From: Sporodiniella umbellata
Taxonomy: Eukaryota; Mucoromycota; Mucoromycetes; Mucorales; Rhizopodaceae
Assembly (NCBI GenBank): GCA_025677835.1
Contig: JAIXMR010000025.1
Coordinates: forward strand, 62,001-126,000
Direction of reading: 5' to 3'
Length of the DNA stretch: 64,000 bases
In this document: in pieces, positions 1 through 20,319 of the stretch
Layout: each line of letters starts with the position of its first letter
Position numbering within the stretch: the first letter of the stretch is position 1
Program-made: the position numbers and the translations under genes
The notes under the pieces: model-generated
Databases searched by the model: none
The model's input: the letters and a program-made list of their open reading frames with translations, nothing else
Told to the model about the DNA's origin: nothing

Positions 1-1457
1 TCTCAGTTTACCCAACATACGCAAAATGTATAACTATTTTAAATAAAGCTCGCTATTTACCGCCCAACTATCAGATAAAATGAGCAGATTATAAAGGCTT
101 CAAAAAGCAAAAATTCGGGCTGTTATACCGAATTAAGCCGCACTCATCAAGTAAAACATACGTCAAAATTCGAAACAAATTTCCAACAAGAGAAATGCAG
201 TTCATCAGTTTTTAAAATCTATTTCTGTAAAATTTTTTTTACTAAAATACAAAAAAAGTATATTGAGTTCGGCATCCTCTAAAACAAAAAGGCAGCGCTC
301 AAAATATAATGCTCATCATTGAGTAAATTTTATATAGTATTCTATTTCTCTTGACTTTAACTTTTTTTTTTTTACCTTTATTTTATGAATGCGTAGTTAG
401 AATTAGTCTTTAAGAGTCTCTGCTTTATTAATATTTCCTGCTTTTCTCTTGAAAACTCCATTCTTGTACATATCTTACTTAAAATCGAGGACACTAAATG
501 GTATTTACAGACAAGATGTTTTTTAGAGTCTCTGTATTTAATTGAAATAACAAAAAATATCTAGGGATAGCTAAAAAAAAAAAAAAAAAAGTAACGGTAA
601 GTTCTAAAGGCAAATAATAGTCTTTAGATGACAATAACGATATAATTGTTTATGTTTTTTAAGTAAGCTTATCTATGGAAATAAAAAAAAAAAGCAAACT
701 GTTTGTAACCTCTAATTCAAAGATCCGATTGTAAAGGTGTAGATCAGGTTTTTAAGTATGTCCCTTAATCTTGCCTTTGGTTTTGTAACACAGATACTAC
801 TTAATTAGCACGATGTCTTGAGTTTATTGGGCTATTTCATCTGTGTGTTGTTTCTATAGCTCAAACAATTTTGAGAAACAAATTTGACAGATATGGATCG
901 TTTTTAGATATTGTATGTCAATTTTTTCTCTAATCTATAAAAAGGTATCCGTTAGCCGTCTTTCGGATATAAAAAGGGAGCTGCATTAAATACGTGTATC
1001 TGTATATAACTTACTGATGGAGCAAAAGCAATAAAAGTGCAGAAAAAACCTTTTAGTGTAATTTAAAGCTTCACATGATGATAGATACATGTAACAGATG
1101 ATCAAAAACTAAAATCTAGTAAATTTATTCAATCACTAGACTCTACACGTAAACGTAGCTTAGTTTCTTTAAAACCCAGAGAAATGCGTTGATCAAAAGC
1201 ATCTCAAACAAAATATACCACTAGCTTGTGTTAGAAGATAATCAAGTATATGATAGTCGTTTTTAATTTTATGTACTTTACTATAGTAGAGATGGAGAAT
1301 ACAGTGAATGGAATAAGCTTTTTGATGTGGGCCTGCCAAACTAAACAACTTTTGCTGAGCTCAGGTTTTTTTTTTTTTTTTTTTTATATATATATATATA
1401 TATACATACATACATCTTATTCTGCATCAGCCATTTGTTTCTATTAGACACGTAAAG
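1..1457. other. AT-rich spacer upstream of the BEACH gene
   Basis: No coding frame of any quality is visible on either strand. The stretch is AT-rich with several T and A runs. Just before the BEACH start, from about 1367 to 1405, there is a T run followed by TA and CATA repeats. A TAG at 1445-1447 preceded by pyrimidines could be a 3' splice site of a 5' UTR intron. I tested whether the short frame ending near 1365 could splice into the BEACH reading frame and the phases did not fit, so I leave it as non-coding. Confidence 0.6.
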
Positions 1458-9914
<8,457 letters not shown>

Positions 9915-9918
<4 letters not shown>

Positions 9919-12678
9919 AACAAACTGTTTTTTATTGAATGGTCAAGAAAAGAAAAGAGATGGGAAGCGATTGTTTTGTGATGTGTACGTATACAGACCG
10001 AGGCAGAGAGAGAGGCACTGTTGCAGTCCAGGTGGGCTTGGACCAAGACTGTCTCTTCTGTTAGCGTGATGCCGGATAGGAGCAGAGTATGTCGCTCTGG
10101 GTGGCGAACCAAGGCCGTGTCTCTGAGAGGCTGAAGGGCGAGTAAACGGATGAGGGCGGTACATGCTGTCTGAAGTGTGGATGTGGTAAGAAAATGAAAG
10201 TGATGGGTTTGACCAAAGGTAGAGAATGAGTCAAAAGTCGCGTCAAAATCGTCAATCCTGATCGGCTTAAGATAATCCTGTAATGAGAGCTGTACATTTT
10301 CCAGTTGATATTCGTCTTCTAGGATCGCCTCCTGGGTTCTTTTGACTGAAAACCGTAATTGACAATGAAAAGAGGCTGATGGAGAAAGGGTAAGAACAGG
10401 GTGGTGGGTGTTTTTAAGAAAAAATAAGGGGGGGGAGGTTACCTGTGATAAGATCGTTCGGGTGTTGATGTTCATACACCACGAAAAGGGAACCCAAAGT
10501 ATTGAAGGGCAAGGTAGGGATGGAGGAATGCGAGGTTTGAATGAGTCGTGGTTCTTCTGAGTGCATGATCACCTCTAGATTTTCCAAGGTGTGATCGAGG
10601 GTATTAGAGCAATCGAATTGAAAGACGATATGGCGAGCGCAGATGTATTTCAGACAACGCACTGGATATTCCGTCTCGGGCTCGCTCAGGTGTAGAGCGG
10701 GAGTCTGTTTAAAGAAAAGGGAGAGAGAGAGTACGGGGGATGGAAGAGGAGGCGATTGGGGATGTTGGAGTATCTGTTCAGTGCGTTGACGTACGTTAGG
10801 ATCGTGGTCTTGAAGCGAAAGGCGTAACAGGGCTTGGATTTCTTTTTGATGGTGGGAGGCGAGTGCGGCTAGAGCGTTGACTGCTGCGAGTCGAAGGGCA
10901 GGATCGTCTGAAGCCAGATGGCGCGCAATCGGTGGACCGTAACGGGCAGGCATCAGACTCTTGGGGGCTTCGGTAGCCAAGAAAGAGAGCAAAGTGAACG
11001 AAAGGGCTGAAAAGTGATTTTCATCGATCCATTGACAGACCGAGGAGAGCACTGACTTTCAGACTTTAGTCAATCTCTCACTCAACGGGGCTCATGACTT
11101 ACCTATCTCTCGTGTTTCTTGGGAAGGCGGGCTGCCGAGGATGATTTCCATCAGGTCTTGTTTGAACGCCAGACTTTCTTTTTGGTGTAATAGGGTGATC
11201 AAGAGGGTAAGAATAGGGTATTGCCTCCTGGGGTATTTGAGGCCCAAGGCAGCCAACGTACGGATCCAGGTCAGTTTCTCGCTGTCCTGCACCGTCTGTA
11301 AGCACGGGCCAAGCTGGGTCAAACGATGTTCAAACGAGGCATCGTCTACAGCGATTTTCAGCAACGTCATCAGGGCCAAGAGGGTCAAATGTGGTTCGGT
11401 GATGCAGCGTTCGATTTCGGTGTGACATGGAACAACCGCTTTCGGTTTACGTAACGCAAGCGGATCCAAAAGACGTAAACAGGCAAATCGATAGACAGGT
11501 TGAGAGGAACCAAGACCTTTTTGTAACACTTTGAAAACAAAATGAGTCACACAGCGCCCCCCCCTGGGTTGGTCATGGCTTTACCTGAAATCACCGGCGT
11601 AAGTTCTTGCGTGGTGGCGTTGGGTAAGCCACCGATGGCACGGGCTGCTTCCAACTGCACCCAATCGCTTGGATGGTGCAAGTAACGTACAAGGCATGCA
11701 TAGATCCAATGAATCTCTCTAGAAACAAGAAGGTGTTAGAATGAACAGTAGAAGGGGGGGGGGTTGCTTACTTTGGCTGGTGCTCCATGACTTGCCGCGC
11801 ACACCGGATCCAATGACAAAGGGTGAGCGGATGTGATTCTTTCTGGGCATAGTAGTGGACAAGTTTGGTGAGCGCCATGGGATCGGTCCAGCGAATACGG
11901 GAGAGTAAACCCAGGCCGTGGTACTGAGCCAGGCCCAAGTCCGGTAATGCTTGAAACCAAGCAAAAGGTGCACTGGGTGGAGAGTAGATGGCTTCCTGCA
12001 GCCAGGAAGACCAGCGACGGACCTTTTCTGGTGCCGAGTCCAGATGATGATCAATAGCTACAATGACTGCGCTTCTTACCCATGGATGAGGATCGACGAT
12101 GGCTGCTTTCATGATCCGCTCCAGGCTGTGGAGATCGGCCGTCTGTAGGCATAGAAAAATAAGCAACAATAAAAGAAACATGGATTTGCTTACTTTGGTA
12201 ATACTACCCAACGCACGTAAGGCTTGAGATCGGTGCAGGCTTGAGGTTGTGTTGAGGTCGATATCTTGAAGCAAGGATTGGGTGACCATCATTCCCTCTT
12301 GAATAAAACCTGCAAGCCTTTTGATGACAAGATACAGCGACGATCTGAAAGTGCCCTAGAGATGGCTGTCAAGGATAGCACAAGGTCCGTATGTTTGTGT
12401 GTGTGCCTTACTTGTTTGATCTGAAAGAGCTGGATGACTCTAAAGAACAGCTCAGTGGCTTCCTCTTCTTCTAGACTCTCTTCAGAATAAAGCAAGCAGA
12501 TCAGTTGCGAAAGAACCCTCTGGCACTTTTTAGGATCCACTGGTGTTTGTTGAAAACAGTCGATCTGCCCAAGTAATGTCGCCTTGTCCCAATGAGCAAC
12601 GTCTAACTTGGATCCATAAGAACATTAACGTAAACGATAAACAAAAGATTTTACTTTACTATTTTCAAATGGCTTCAT
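9915..12678 (-). CDS. SEC21: Coatomer subunit gamma (gamma-COP)
   Basis: COPI coat subunit for retrograde Golgi-to-ER transport. Minus-strand exons: 12678-12655, 12606-12412, 12355-12194, 12142-11772, 11718-11585, 11528-11103, 11051-10443, 10375-9915, giving 793 residues, somewhat shorter than the yeast and human proteins (about 870-935). The N-terminal trunk matches gamma-COP adaptin-like helical repeats: FQQTPVDPKKC, then RSSLYLVIKRLAG, SQALRALGSITK, KAAIVDPHPWVRS and LAQYHGLGLLSRIR. The appendage is recognisable from SEPETEYPVRCLKY, HIVFQFDCSNTLDHTLENL, EDEYQLENVQL and the terminal HTLLLSGI. The start MKPFENSK resembles the yeast Sec21 N-terminus; exon 1 codes for only eight residues. The gene faces the dehydratase gene across 152 bp and its stop overlaps the BEACH stop. 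The 51-nt intron 12143-12193 is in frame and stop-free. Confidence 0.93.
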
Positions 12679-12830
12679 TCCCAAAAAAAAAAAAAAAAGA
12701 AAGAAAGAATAGAGGGATAAATGCAGGAAAAATCTCAATCCAAACGGTTTTTCAAAGTCCATAGATAAAAAAAAAAAAAAAAAAAAAAAAAAATTCTTTT
12801 TTTTTATTGCATTTTGTTTGGTTTCAAGGG
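12679..12830. promoter_or_regulatory. Shared divergent promoter, gamma-COP / ct6A dehydratase
   Basis: Only 152 bp separate the start codons of two head-to-head genes. The interval contains A runs near 12682-12696 and 12765-12792 and a T run near 12796-12806. Poly(dA:dT) tracts are known to disfavour nucleosomes in fungi, so this probably works as one nucleosome-depleted bidirectional promoter. That role is inferred; no TATA box is obvious. Confidence 0.6.
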
Positions 12831-14385
12831 ATGAGTGTTTGGTTAGAAAGGAGTTCAAGTTTTTTAGAAAGACATTCGATGGTGGTCAAGCTGGGCTTGA
12901 CAGCCTTGAGTGCCTCGGTTCTTACGGCGAGCAGTTTATTAGTGTACCAAGGCCATCAGCGACGTCAACGGGCCAGGAGTTTAAAAGAGGCCTTAAAAGA
13001 AGCCGAAGGTGGTTTGGCAGTGGATCTCACACCGGCAGGGCTGCCGTCCGGTGGACTGGAGAGCGAGTGGACAGGAGGAGCCCATGAAGCACAGTGGAAA
13101 GAGCTGAACGCGTTTTTAGGAAAAGCAGGCGCACGGCGGGTCCGCGAGGCGACGGTGGTGGTGGTGGGTGCTGGGGGTGTGGGTTCATGGGCAGCGTTGA
13201 TGCTCTTACGTGCAGGCGTAGGTCGAATCCGGATCATCGATTTTGACCAGGTGACGCTCAGTAGCCTGAACCGGCATGCCGTGGCTTGTCTAGAAGATGT
13301 AGGCACACCCAAGGTGAAATGCATCAAGAAGCATTTCCAGCAGATGGCCCCTTCTGTACAGGTAGAAGACTGTCTTGACCTTTTGAACGCCGAGAACGTC
13401 GACCGGCTGTTAGGAGGTAACAAATAAAAAGAAAGGCAGGAATGAGGTGCTAACTCACCTTGAAGGTCAACCGGATTTTGTAGTGGATGCAATCGATAAC
13501 ATCAACACCAAGATTGACTTGATTCGCTATTGCTACGACCATCAGCTCAAGGTGATTAGTTCGATGGGAGCGGGAGCCAAGGCAGATCCGTCGCGGGTGC
13601 AGATTGCAGATATCAGCGAGACGTTTGGTAAGGCCCTGGGGGTGATGATGATGATGATTGTTGGCAATAACCTGTATTAGAGGATCCGTTGGCCAGAACC
13701 GTACGAAAGAAGCTGAAAAAGCTGAATATCCTGAAAGGCGTGCAGGTAGCCTATTCGACCGAGAAACCGACGCATGTGAAGCTACTGCCTTTGGAGGAAG
13801 AAAAGATTGAGGATCGAGACGAGTTTTCAGCCCTGCCAGATTTCCGTGCGCGTATCCTGCCTGTGCTAGGCACGATTCCAAGCATGTTTGGGATGGCCAT
13901 TGCCAGCCATGTGTTGCTGCACATTGCAAACTATGCTGGATACGAGCCTTTGGCCATCAAGCTCCGAGACGGTCTGTACGGACGGGTGCACAAAGAGATG
14001 ATGACGCGGGAACAACGCATGTTTCAAGAAAAGTAAAAAAAAAAAAAAAAAAAAGCAGTTGAAAAGCGTGTTGGGATTGACGGTTCTGTTTAGGGTGTGT
14101 ACGTTAGATGTACGTGACGTGGGCTATATCTTTGAGGAAATGTGGCATGGAAAGAGTGTGATTTCTGGGCCTGACGACAAGCTATGTCTGACACGCTGGG
14201 ATAAGCAGAAGGGACTTGATTATTTTAACGCAGTATGCATGACTCGTATCGAAGCCAATGCGCATGATGCTTTGCCGGCCAACACAGACCTCGAAAAGCA
14301 TTATGGCCAAGAGATCTACCGTCGTGTGGTTTCACGCTTTGAAAATCAACGAGCCCAACAAGCCATCTGGGGCCAAGTGTTATAA
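12831..14385 (+). CDS. tRNA threonylcarbamoyladenosine dehydratase (TcdA/Tcd1-2 family)
   Basis: ThiF/E1-like enzyme that uses ATP to cyclise t6A37 of ANN-decoding tRNAs to ct6A. Exons: 12831..13416, 13466..13627, 13681..14032, 14094..14385, 463 residues. The first ATG of the frame is at 12831. The N-terminus has a hydrophobic segment (about residues 20-42, KLGLTALSASVLTASSLLVY) followed by arginines, consistent with the mitochondrial outer-membrane anchor of the yeast proteins. The nucleotide-binding core is clear: VVVVGAGGVGSWAALMLLRA (residues about 105-125), IRIIDFDQVTLSSLNRHA, and DFVVDAIDNINTKIDLIRYC. Further family blocks are VISSMGAGAKADPSRVQIAD, EDPLARTVRKKLKK and YSTEKP. The intron at 13628-13680 holds a short ATG-trinucleotide repeat, and 14033-14093 starts with a long A run. 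Confidence 0.92.
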
Positions 14386-14833
14386 GCAGCCTGTTAATAA
14401 AAACTCGAGCCAAATGGTTTTCCTCTTTCACATTGGCTGGACCGGACCTCTATTTTTGTTATGCAGCCGAGATAAGAAAAAAAAAAAAAAAGTGATCTTT
14501 GGGGACGAATCGTAGGCTGCGTGAGTGTGGGAGAATAGGGTGGATCCAATCAGGGGAGGGGGATCTCACCTCCACACAAATCTATTGAAAAGGAAAGCCG
14601 GTTGAAGACAGGCCTGTAAAGAGGGGGATGAGTTCAATAGGATGTTTTGATTGGCTCCATTCTCAACGGCTGTGCGTGAGTGAGTTGAAGCTCAGCCAGT
14701 GAAGCCAACGGGAAAATTCATGCAAAGCCATGTGCGAAAATCCAATGGAGTTGAAAGGAATTGATAAAAAAAGAGAGAGAGAGGAAGAAATAAAACGCTT
14801 TTCTTTATTTTACCTTACCTTAAAAAAAAAAGC
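14386..14833. other. Spacer, ct6A dehydratase to ATP-grasp gene
   Basis: About 450 bp without a usable frame. It holds the probable dehydratase 3' UTR, an A run at 14475-14490, a GA-rich patch near 14770-14784 and a short A run just before the next start. No TATA motif is evident. Relatively GC-rich for a spacer in this window. Confidence 0.6.
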
Positions 14834-16502
14834 ATGCAAGCCAACAGAATACCACACTCACCCCCTTTTGGGCCTAACGAAAGCAAAGGAGAGACGGTGA
14901 TCCCAAGCCACAGCGCGGCACCCAAGACGCCACCGATAGAAGAAGGGAAAGGGTTTTGGTGGTCGAAAGCGAAACGAGTGATGCCGGGAGAATTCGAAGC
15001 AAAGCAGCATTTCTATCCGCGTGTGTTGAACGCCAGCCTACACCCTTTGGTGGGATCGTTTCTAGCGTTGGGCCAAGCACGGATAGTGGCGAGATACCAT
15101 CATCTGCATCCGGAGGTCAGTGTGGATAGCTTAGAGGCGATACTGAGCTATCAGGCTCAGTATTTCCAATGGGCCGGTTCAGATCTATTCCATGTGATGA
15201 ACACGGAAGGAAAGCGCCAGATGGTGGTGGTGGAAACCAACTCGTGTCCGTCCGGGCAGAAATCGATGCCGTTTACGAGCGAGGAAAGGGAAGAGAGCGG
15301 GTACGGTGCGGTGATGAGTGCTTCGTTTGTGGCCAAGGTGATGGCCAAGGCAGATCCAGCGTTAGGCGGTTTGGCGGTGATCTACGACAAGAATGCGATG
15401 GAGTGTTCTGGTTATGCGTCGGTGCTGGCCAATCTGACGGGTGAGCCTGTGTGGTATGTGGCTTGGGAGGGTACAGAAGAGGTGGCGGATGTGCGCTGGG
15501 TGGAAGGGGTATTATGGATCCGCGGCCAAGATGGTGATTGGCATTCGATCCGTGCTTGTTTTCGCTACGTGACGCAGTCACCCTGGGATCGTTTCCCGCT
15601 CCATACGCGAACGGTGGTCATGAATGAGATCGTGAGCTGTCTGGCCGGCGGCCGTAACAAGACGATGGCTGCTCATGCTTACCGTGACTATAATCGCACG
15701 CTGAGCGGCACTGGGCTGGCCATCCGCATGCCAGACACCCTGGATCATGTCTCGCTGCAGGACATCCCAGCCTTGGTACAGTCTATGGACGGACATGCGG
15801 TAATCAAGGTGCCTTACAGTAACGCAGGCCAGGGCGTCTATACCATCACTCAGCCAAAAGAACTCGAACACTTTATGTCGCTCGATCATCGCTACAATCA
15901 ATTCCTGGTACAGTCTTTGGTAGGAAACGCGGCCTGGTCTTCCAAGACGCAAGCGGGCAAGTTATTTCATGTGGGCACCATTCCAGATAAAAAGAATCAG
16001 ACGTTTGTTACTGATCTTCGGATGATGATTACAGGTAACTCATTCTACCCAAAAAAAAACAAAAAAAAAAATCACGCTAACCCTTTCCTTAGCCGGCCCC
16101 CAAGGCTTTCAGCCCGTCTGCCTCTATGGCCGTAAATCCAGGCGACCTCTCAAAGCTTCTCTGGATACCACTGACTCTACCTGGGACATGCTGGGCACCA
16201 ACCTTTCCATCCCATTGCCTCAGGGAGGCTGGACTACCGATACCTCCCGTCTGATTCTCATGGACACGAAGGATTTCTGTCACTTGGGATTGGCGATCGA
16301 TGACCTGATTGACGCTTATATTCAAACTGTCCTTTCTGTCATTGCCATCGACCGTATGGCCTGTCGTCTCATGGCCCAAGGTTCCTTTGATTACCACTTG
16401 TTCTATCAGCTCAATCCAGACGACGCCCTGTTGAAAGAAATCTATCAGGCCAACCCACCCTTAGATCTATCCACCTCTTTGGATTCTAAAACATGCACCT
16501 AG
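14834..16502 (+). CDS. ATP-grasp-like protein of unknown substrate
   Basis: Two exons, 14834..16034 and 16093..16502, encode 536 residues. No signal peptide or membrane segment is seen. The organisation suggests an ATP-grasp (glutathione synthetase ATP-binding-like) fold: an N-terminal region with VVVETNSCPSGQKSMPF, a middle with VIYDKNAMECSGYASVLANL, then ALVQSMDGHAVIKVPYSNAG, where HAVIKVPYSNAGQGVYTI resembles the nucleotide-binding strand and glycine loop of that fold, and FVTDLRMMITGAGPQGF near the end. I believe fungal databases hold large uncharacterised families like this, but I cannot name the reaction. The gene is convergent with the heat shock factor gene about 300 bp downstream. 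Codon use is GC-richer than in the genes at 42-50 kb. Confidence 0.55.
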
Positions 16503-16803
16503 TTTTTCCCTCATCCATGACTTTGTAATCATTGACTTTATTAGAAAAAAAAATAAAAAAAAAAATGAAAAAAAAAAAAAAAAAAAAAAAAGAAATAATA
16601 AAAAAAAAAAAATAGTAAAGGGAGTTGCGTTGTACAAGGAGAAATAATACACAATAAAGAATAAAAGGAGAGGGGGTATGGATGGGTATGTAGTTTCCCT
16701 TCCCTTTTTTTAACAAAAAAAAAAAAAAAAAGTAGGGATGTATATAGTGTATATATACATATATAAATATATAATTTTTTTTCTTTTTTTTTTTTTTTTT
16801 TTT
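16503..16803. other. Convergent intergenic region with A/T tracts
   Basis: Three hundred bases between the ATP-grasp stop and the heat shock factor stop. It consists largely of A runs (16541-16609, 16721-16732), a TA-rich stretch (16735-16772) and T runs (16773-16805). It must carry both poly(A) sites; AATAAA occurs at 16653. No coding potential. Confidence 0.7.
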
Positions 16804-18417
16804 TTATCGTTTTTTATAATAGAGAGAAGAGGGAGCAGAGGTAGGTGGGTTAGGATCGAGATAGCCATTGGAATCGTACATGGTTTTCTTAGTGTCTGGA
16901 TCATGTAAGGCGGCACTTTGACGACGCTGTTGTAAACGGATGGCTTCTTCATATTCCGACAGATCACTGGAAGGGTAATTGGGACCAAAGGAGTCACTAT
17001 CAGGAGGAGGGGGTGGATAGGCATTGAAATTGACCTGGGGCTGAAGCGAACTCTGAGGTGTGTTCTTTTCCTGTTTTTTTTGCCGGCGTTGGAACAGGGG
17101 AGGTGTGTAAGAGGGTAGGGCAGAGGGGTGGAAGGAGGGATTGTTTTGGGTGAGAGGCATGAGGTCTTGTAGGTTATAGAGTTTTGTATGTTGCCAGGTA
17201 TCATAATTGGCTTGGAAATGATCCATGTCCAGCTCGTTATCGCATAGGTTAGGGTCAATGCCTAGGTTGTTGGCAAGCGATTCAATATTCATCTGCAACA
17301 TGTCGATATCTTGTGTGATCGAGTTGGCCGAACGTGTGGCGGTATCGATGGTATGTGAGAAATCGTTTAGGGAAGTTGGCAGCGATACAGCTTCTTCTTC
17401 TGGACGGTGATTCTTGACCAACGCTTCCTTTTTGATCTCCTTCAGGTTATCTTCCTCTGAATACAGCTTCAGCACAGACGACAGGACGTTCGTAAGCGCG
17501 CCAGGACCCAGTGAGCCACTCTGGGACTTGATACGGTCCACATCTTCCTGTTTGATCGTCACTTCAGCCAGCGTGGCCGCTTCTTCAATCAGGTTCTTTG
17601 GCAACACACCACCTTCGCCTCCAGAGATCTGGTCGCTGGAAAAGACCGCAGTCAAGAACAAGAGGATCTTCTCGATCGCTTCTTGATGGCGATAATACTT
17701 GTCTCTTGAATTGAGCGTCTCGTGCCAGATGATTTCGTTGTCGCGATGCAGCTCCTTCAGTTGATCGCCCATGTTGGCTTGTCGGTTCTTCACCAGTGAA
17801 AGATCGTCTGCCAGAGAATGAACCGTGGGCGAGTCGTTGCCTATCGGGTCCTTGTCCTTATTCTTCTTTCGAGTGACCAGAATAAGGAGGTCGGGTCGTT
17901 TGCGTTGAAAGTGAGGATTGCTGAATTCCCAGATCTCGTGTACATTTTCTGCAATCATCACGCCTTGTTGGATATGGGGTATCTTGTGAAAGTCATACAT
18001 ATTCAATTGGCGTACAAACGATGCAAACGTATTGTGTTTATAGAACCTTGGAAGCACCGTCTTTGCAAACTCTTCGTGTCTTTCTACTATAAACGAGTTT
18101 CCACTACCTGACCAACGCACCAGATCGTTTGTGCACGGATCGTCTACCATACTACAATAACAACGTTTGTAAATAAAAAAGGTGGTTACAATGAAAAAGA
18201 GAGCAAATTAAAAAAACTTAAAAAAAAAAGAGGTCAGTAAAACCATCCTTTGAGATTGCTTGATATTTGTGCGTGTATACTTTACCCAGCTTAAAAAATA
18301 CAAAACTGTACTAATTATGCATATATATACACACACACACACATATATATATATATTTATATATATATATATATATAAATATATACAAATCTAAAGACAC
18401 ACCTTTTGAAAAATACC

Positions 18418-18454
<37 letters not shown>

Positions 18455-18830
18455 CTCTTTTTCCCTCAAAATGGTGATTTACTTACTTGTATAGTTTATT
18501 GAGAAAAGCAGGCACACTTCGTTGAGCAGCTACTTTTTGTGTGGACTGTAGGCTGCTAGATGAACTAGACTGTAGGCTATTTGAAGAGTTGGAAGAGGAT
18601 TCGGCAGAAGAAGGCGAAAATTCAGAAAGTGAGTTGTGTGTTGAGCGTTTTTTGTTCAGATGGCCGGCAGAAGTCATAGAAGACGTACCCGAGTCTGAAA
18701 AATAGTTGGAAAAGTTGCCAGGTGAATCGGTAGAAGAAGCAGAGTAAGTTCGTTTTCTAGAGGAAGAAGATTTTGGATTCAAATCTTTTTGCTGTAACTT
18801 TTGAATAGGCTGAGGTTGAGGTTTGTTCAT
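16804..18830 (-). CDS. Heat shock factor-type transcription factor
   Basis: Sequence-specific activator binding heat shock elements. Two exons, 18830-18487 and 18151-16804, give 563 residues. The first 100 residues are Ser-rich with basic patches (SSSSRKRTYS). The winged-helix DNA-binding domain starts at VPAFLNKLYNMVDDP, is interrupted by the intron after KLY, and continues through RHEEFAKTVLPRFYKH, NTFASFVRQLNMYDFHKIPH and WEFSNPHFQRKRPDLL, the hallmark of the family. A coiled-coil trimerisation region follows (DQLKELHRDNEIIWHETL and on). The C-terminal third is acidic with a short poly-Pro stretch (AYPPPPPDSDSFGP), plausibly an activation region. The 335-nt intron is the longest short-gene intron here and contains CA/TA repeats and a 32-T run. 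Which HSF paralogue (Hsf1, Sfl1 or Skn7-like) cannot be settled; no response-regulator domain is present. Confidence 0.92.
18304..18451. repeat. CA/TA dinucleotide tract and 32-T run in the HSF intron
   Basis: From about 18322 to 18387 the intron alternates purine and pyrimidine: a CA run, then TA runs broken by TTT and AAA. A run of 32 T (18420-18451) follows, which is poly-A on the sense strand of this minus-strand gene. Such tracts can extrude hairpins. Directly visible. Confidence 0.9.
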
Positions 18831-20282
18831 ATTTGGAATAATAGTAAAAAAAAAAATAAAAAATAAAAATTTTTTTTTTCCTCCTGTTTTCTGAAAAAAG
18901 AAAAAGTGTAAAGTATTTTAGCAACCTTTTATATAAAAAGAATAAAATTAACCCAGTTTTACCTTTTTGAAAAAATTCGTAGAAAAGAAAAGGAAAAAGC
19001 GAAAAAAAAAATTAAAATTATATAAAAGGTTAAGAAAAAAAAAAAAAAAAAAAAACGCACTGGTCTTAAAAAGGGATGAACAAATTATCTCTCCTACAAA
19101 AGGACCCAAAAGAGAGTGAAACCTTTATAGAAGCTTGAATCTGCACAAATGCAATAGTAGAGTAGCGTTTCACAATGCAGCAAAGTCGGGGATGAGTAAT
19201 CCGGCCAAAAGAGCAAAATGCTATTTGTTATTTGTTTATTTTAGCTTTTTGATGTTTTTGGTAAGCAAACGGGAACCGTTTTATAAAAACCGTTAATTCT
19301 TTTCTCTCCTTTCATTACCCCCCGCCTCCCTCTTTTGTTGGCTTTTGTTCTTTATCATTCTTTATATAAAAGAGTTTCACTCCCTAGACCTTCTACCGCT
19401 TTTATAAACAGAAAGCTTAATTGTTTTCTAGAAGGAATGTAGTCTAATCATGAAAATAGGAGTCAAAGGCACAATCAAAGCAGACCATGGATGAACTCAA
19501 ACTACGCTATCCATTTGGGTTCCAAATTATTCAGGCTCAACGCTGTGCTACACGCAAAAGGTTCCAAAACTCTGGCACCTATGTACATACTTGGAAATCA
19601 CTTGAATCAATCACCGCATTTTTTTTGTTTTTGTAAAAACCCATCTTTTTATATCGCTTGGTGGATATCACTTTCAAGAGCACTTTGATCTAAACTCTGG
19701 TTTTGTCAAAAGATCCATAAAGAATGACGTGAATGTACGGTAAATAAGACCTTTTTTTTTTTTTTTTTTACTTTTTCCCTTTTTCATCAAGGGCATGATT
19801 GAAGGCTATGGCATGACAATGTTGTTTTTAAATAAATCATGTGACCTTTTCTTGAATTCTGTTCCTCTTTGATCCAAAACCTAAGAATTCTTTATAAATT
19901 CGAATCAACCAATTTTTTTTTTTTTTTTTTGGTACCAACACTCTGGTACAGCTCCCTTTTTTTTTTTTTTTTTTAATACCGACAATTTGGCTTTTTTACA
20001 ACCATTTTTGTTTAATTCCGTTCTTGAAAAAATGGGGGAATCGATTTACAGATACACAGAAAAGGGGAAATGTATATGAAACGAAGCTTCTTATATTTTT
20101 ATCAAGAGTCAAAGCAGTAGCCAGTCATTTAAATGAACCATTGCTTTTTATCAGAGAATCAATGTCGGTATTATTCCAATTGAACTTGACGGAAAGATTG
20201 TATTTTGGTGACGGATGAAAATCAAGTTATTTTTAGGACACTCAATATCCTGTTTTCTCAATATAGTAAAAACGCTATTAAT

Positions 20283-20319
<37 letters not shown>

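Noticed and set aside
1250..1447. Short frame just upstream of the BEACH gene as a possible first exon
   Set aside because: Its only plausible donor (before the T run at 1366) does not match the phase of the BEACH frame at the acceptor at 1447; homopolymer-coded Phe and Tyr dominate its end.
12965..13492. 175-codon minus-strand frame opposite the ct6A dehydratase
   Set aside because: Crosses an intron of the sense gene and is Pro/Ser-rich antisense of a well supported enzyme.
16467..16805. Phe-rich minus-strand frames in the A-run spacer
   Set aside because: Produced by homopolymers between two convergent stops; no real peptide expected.
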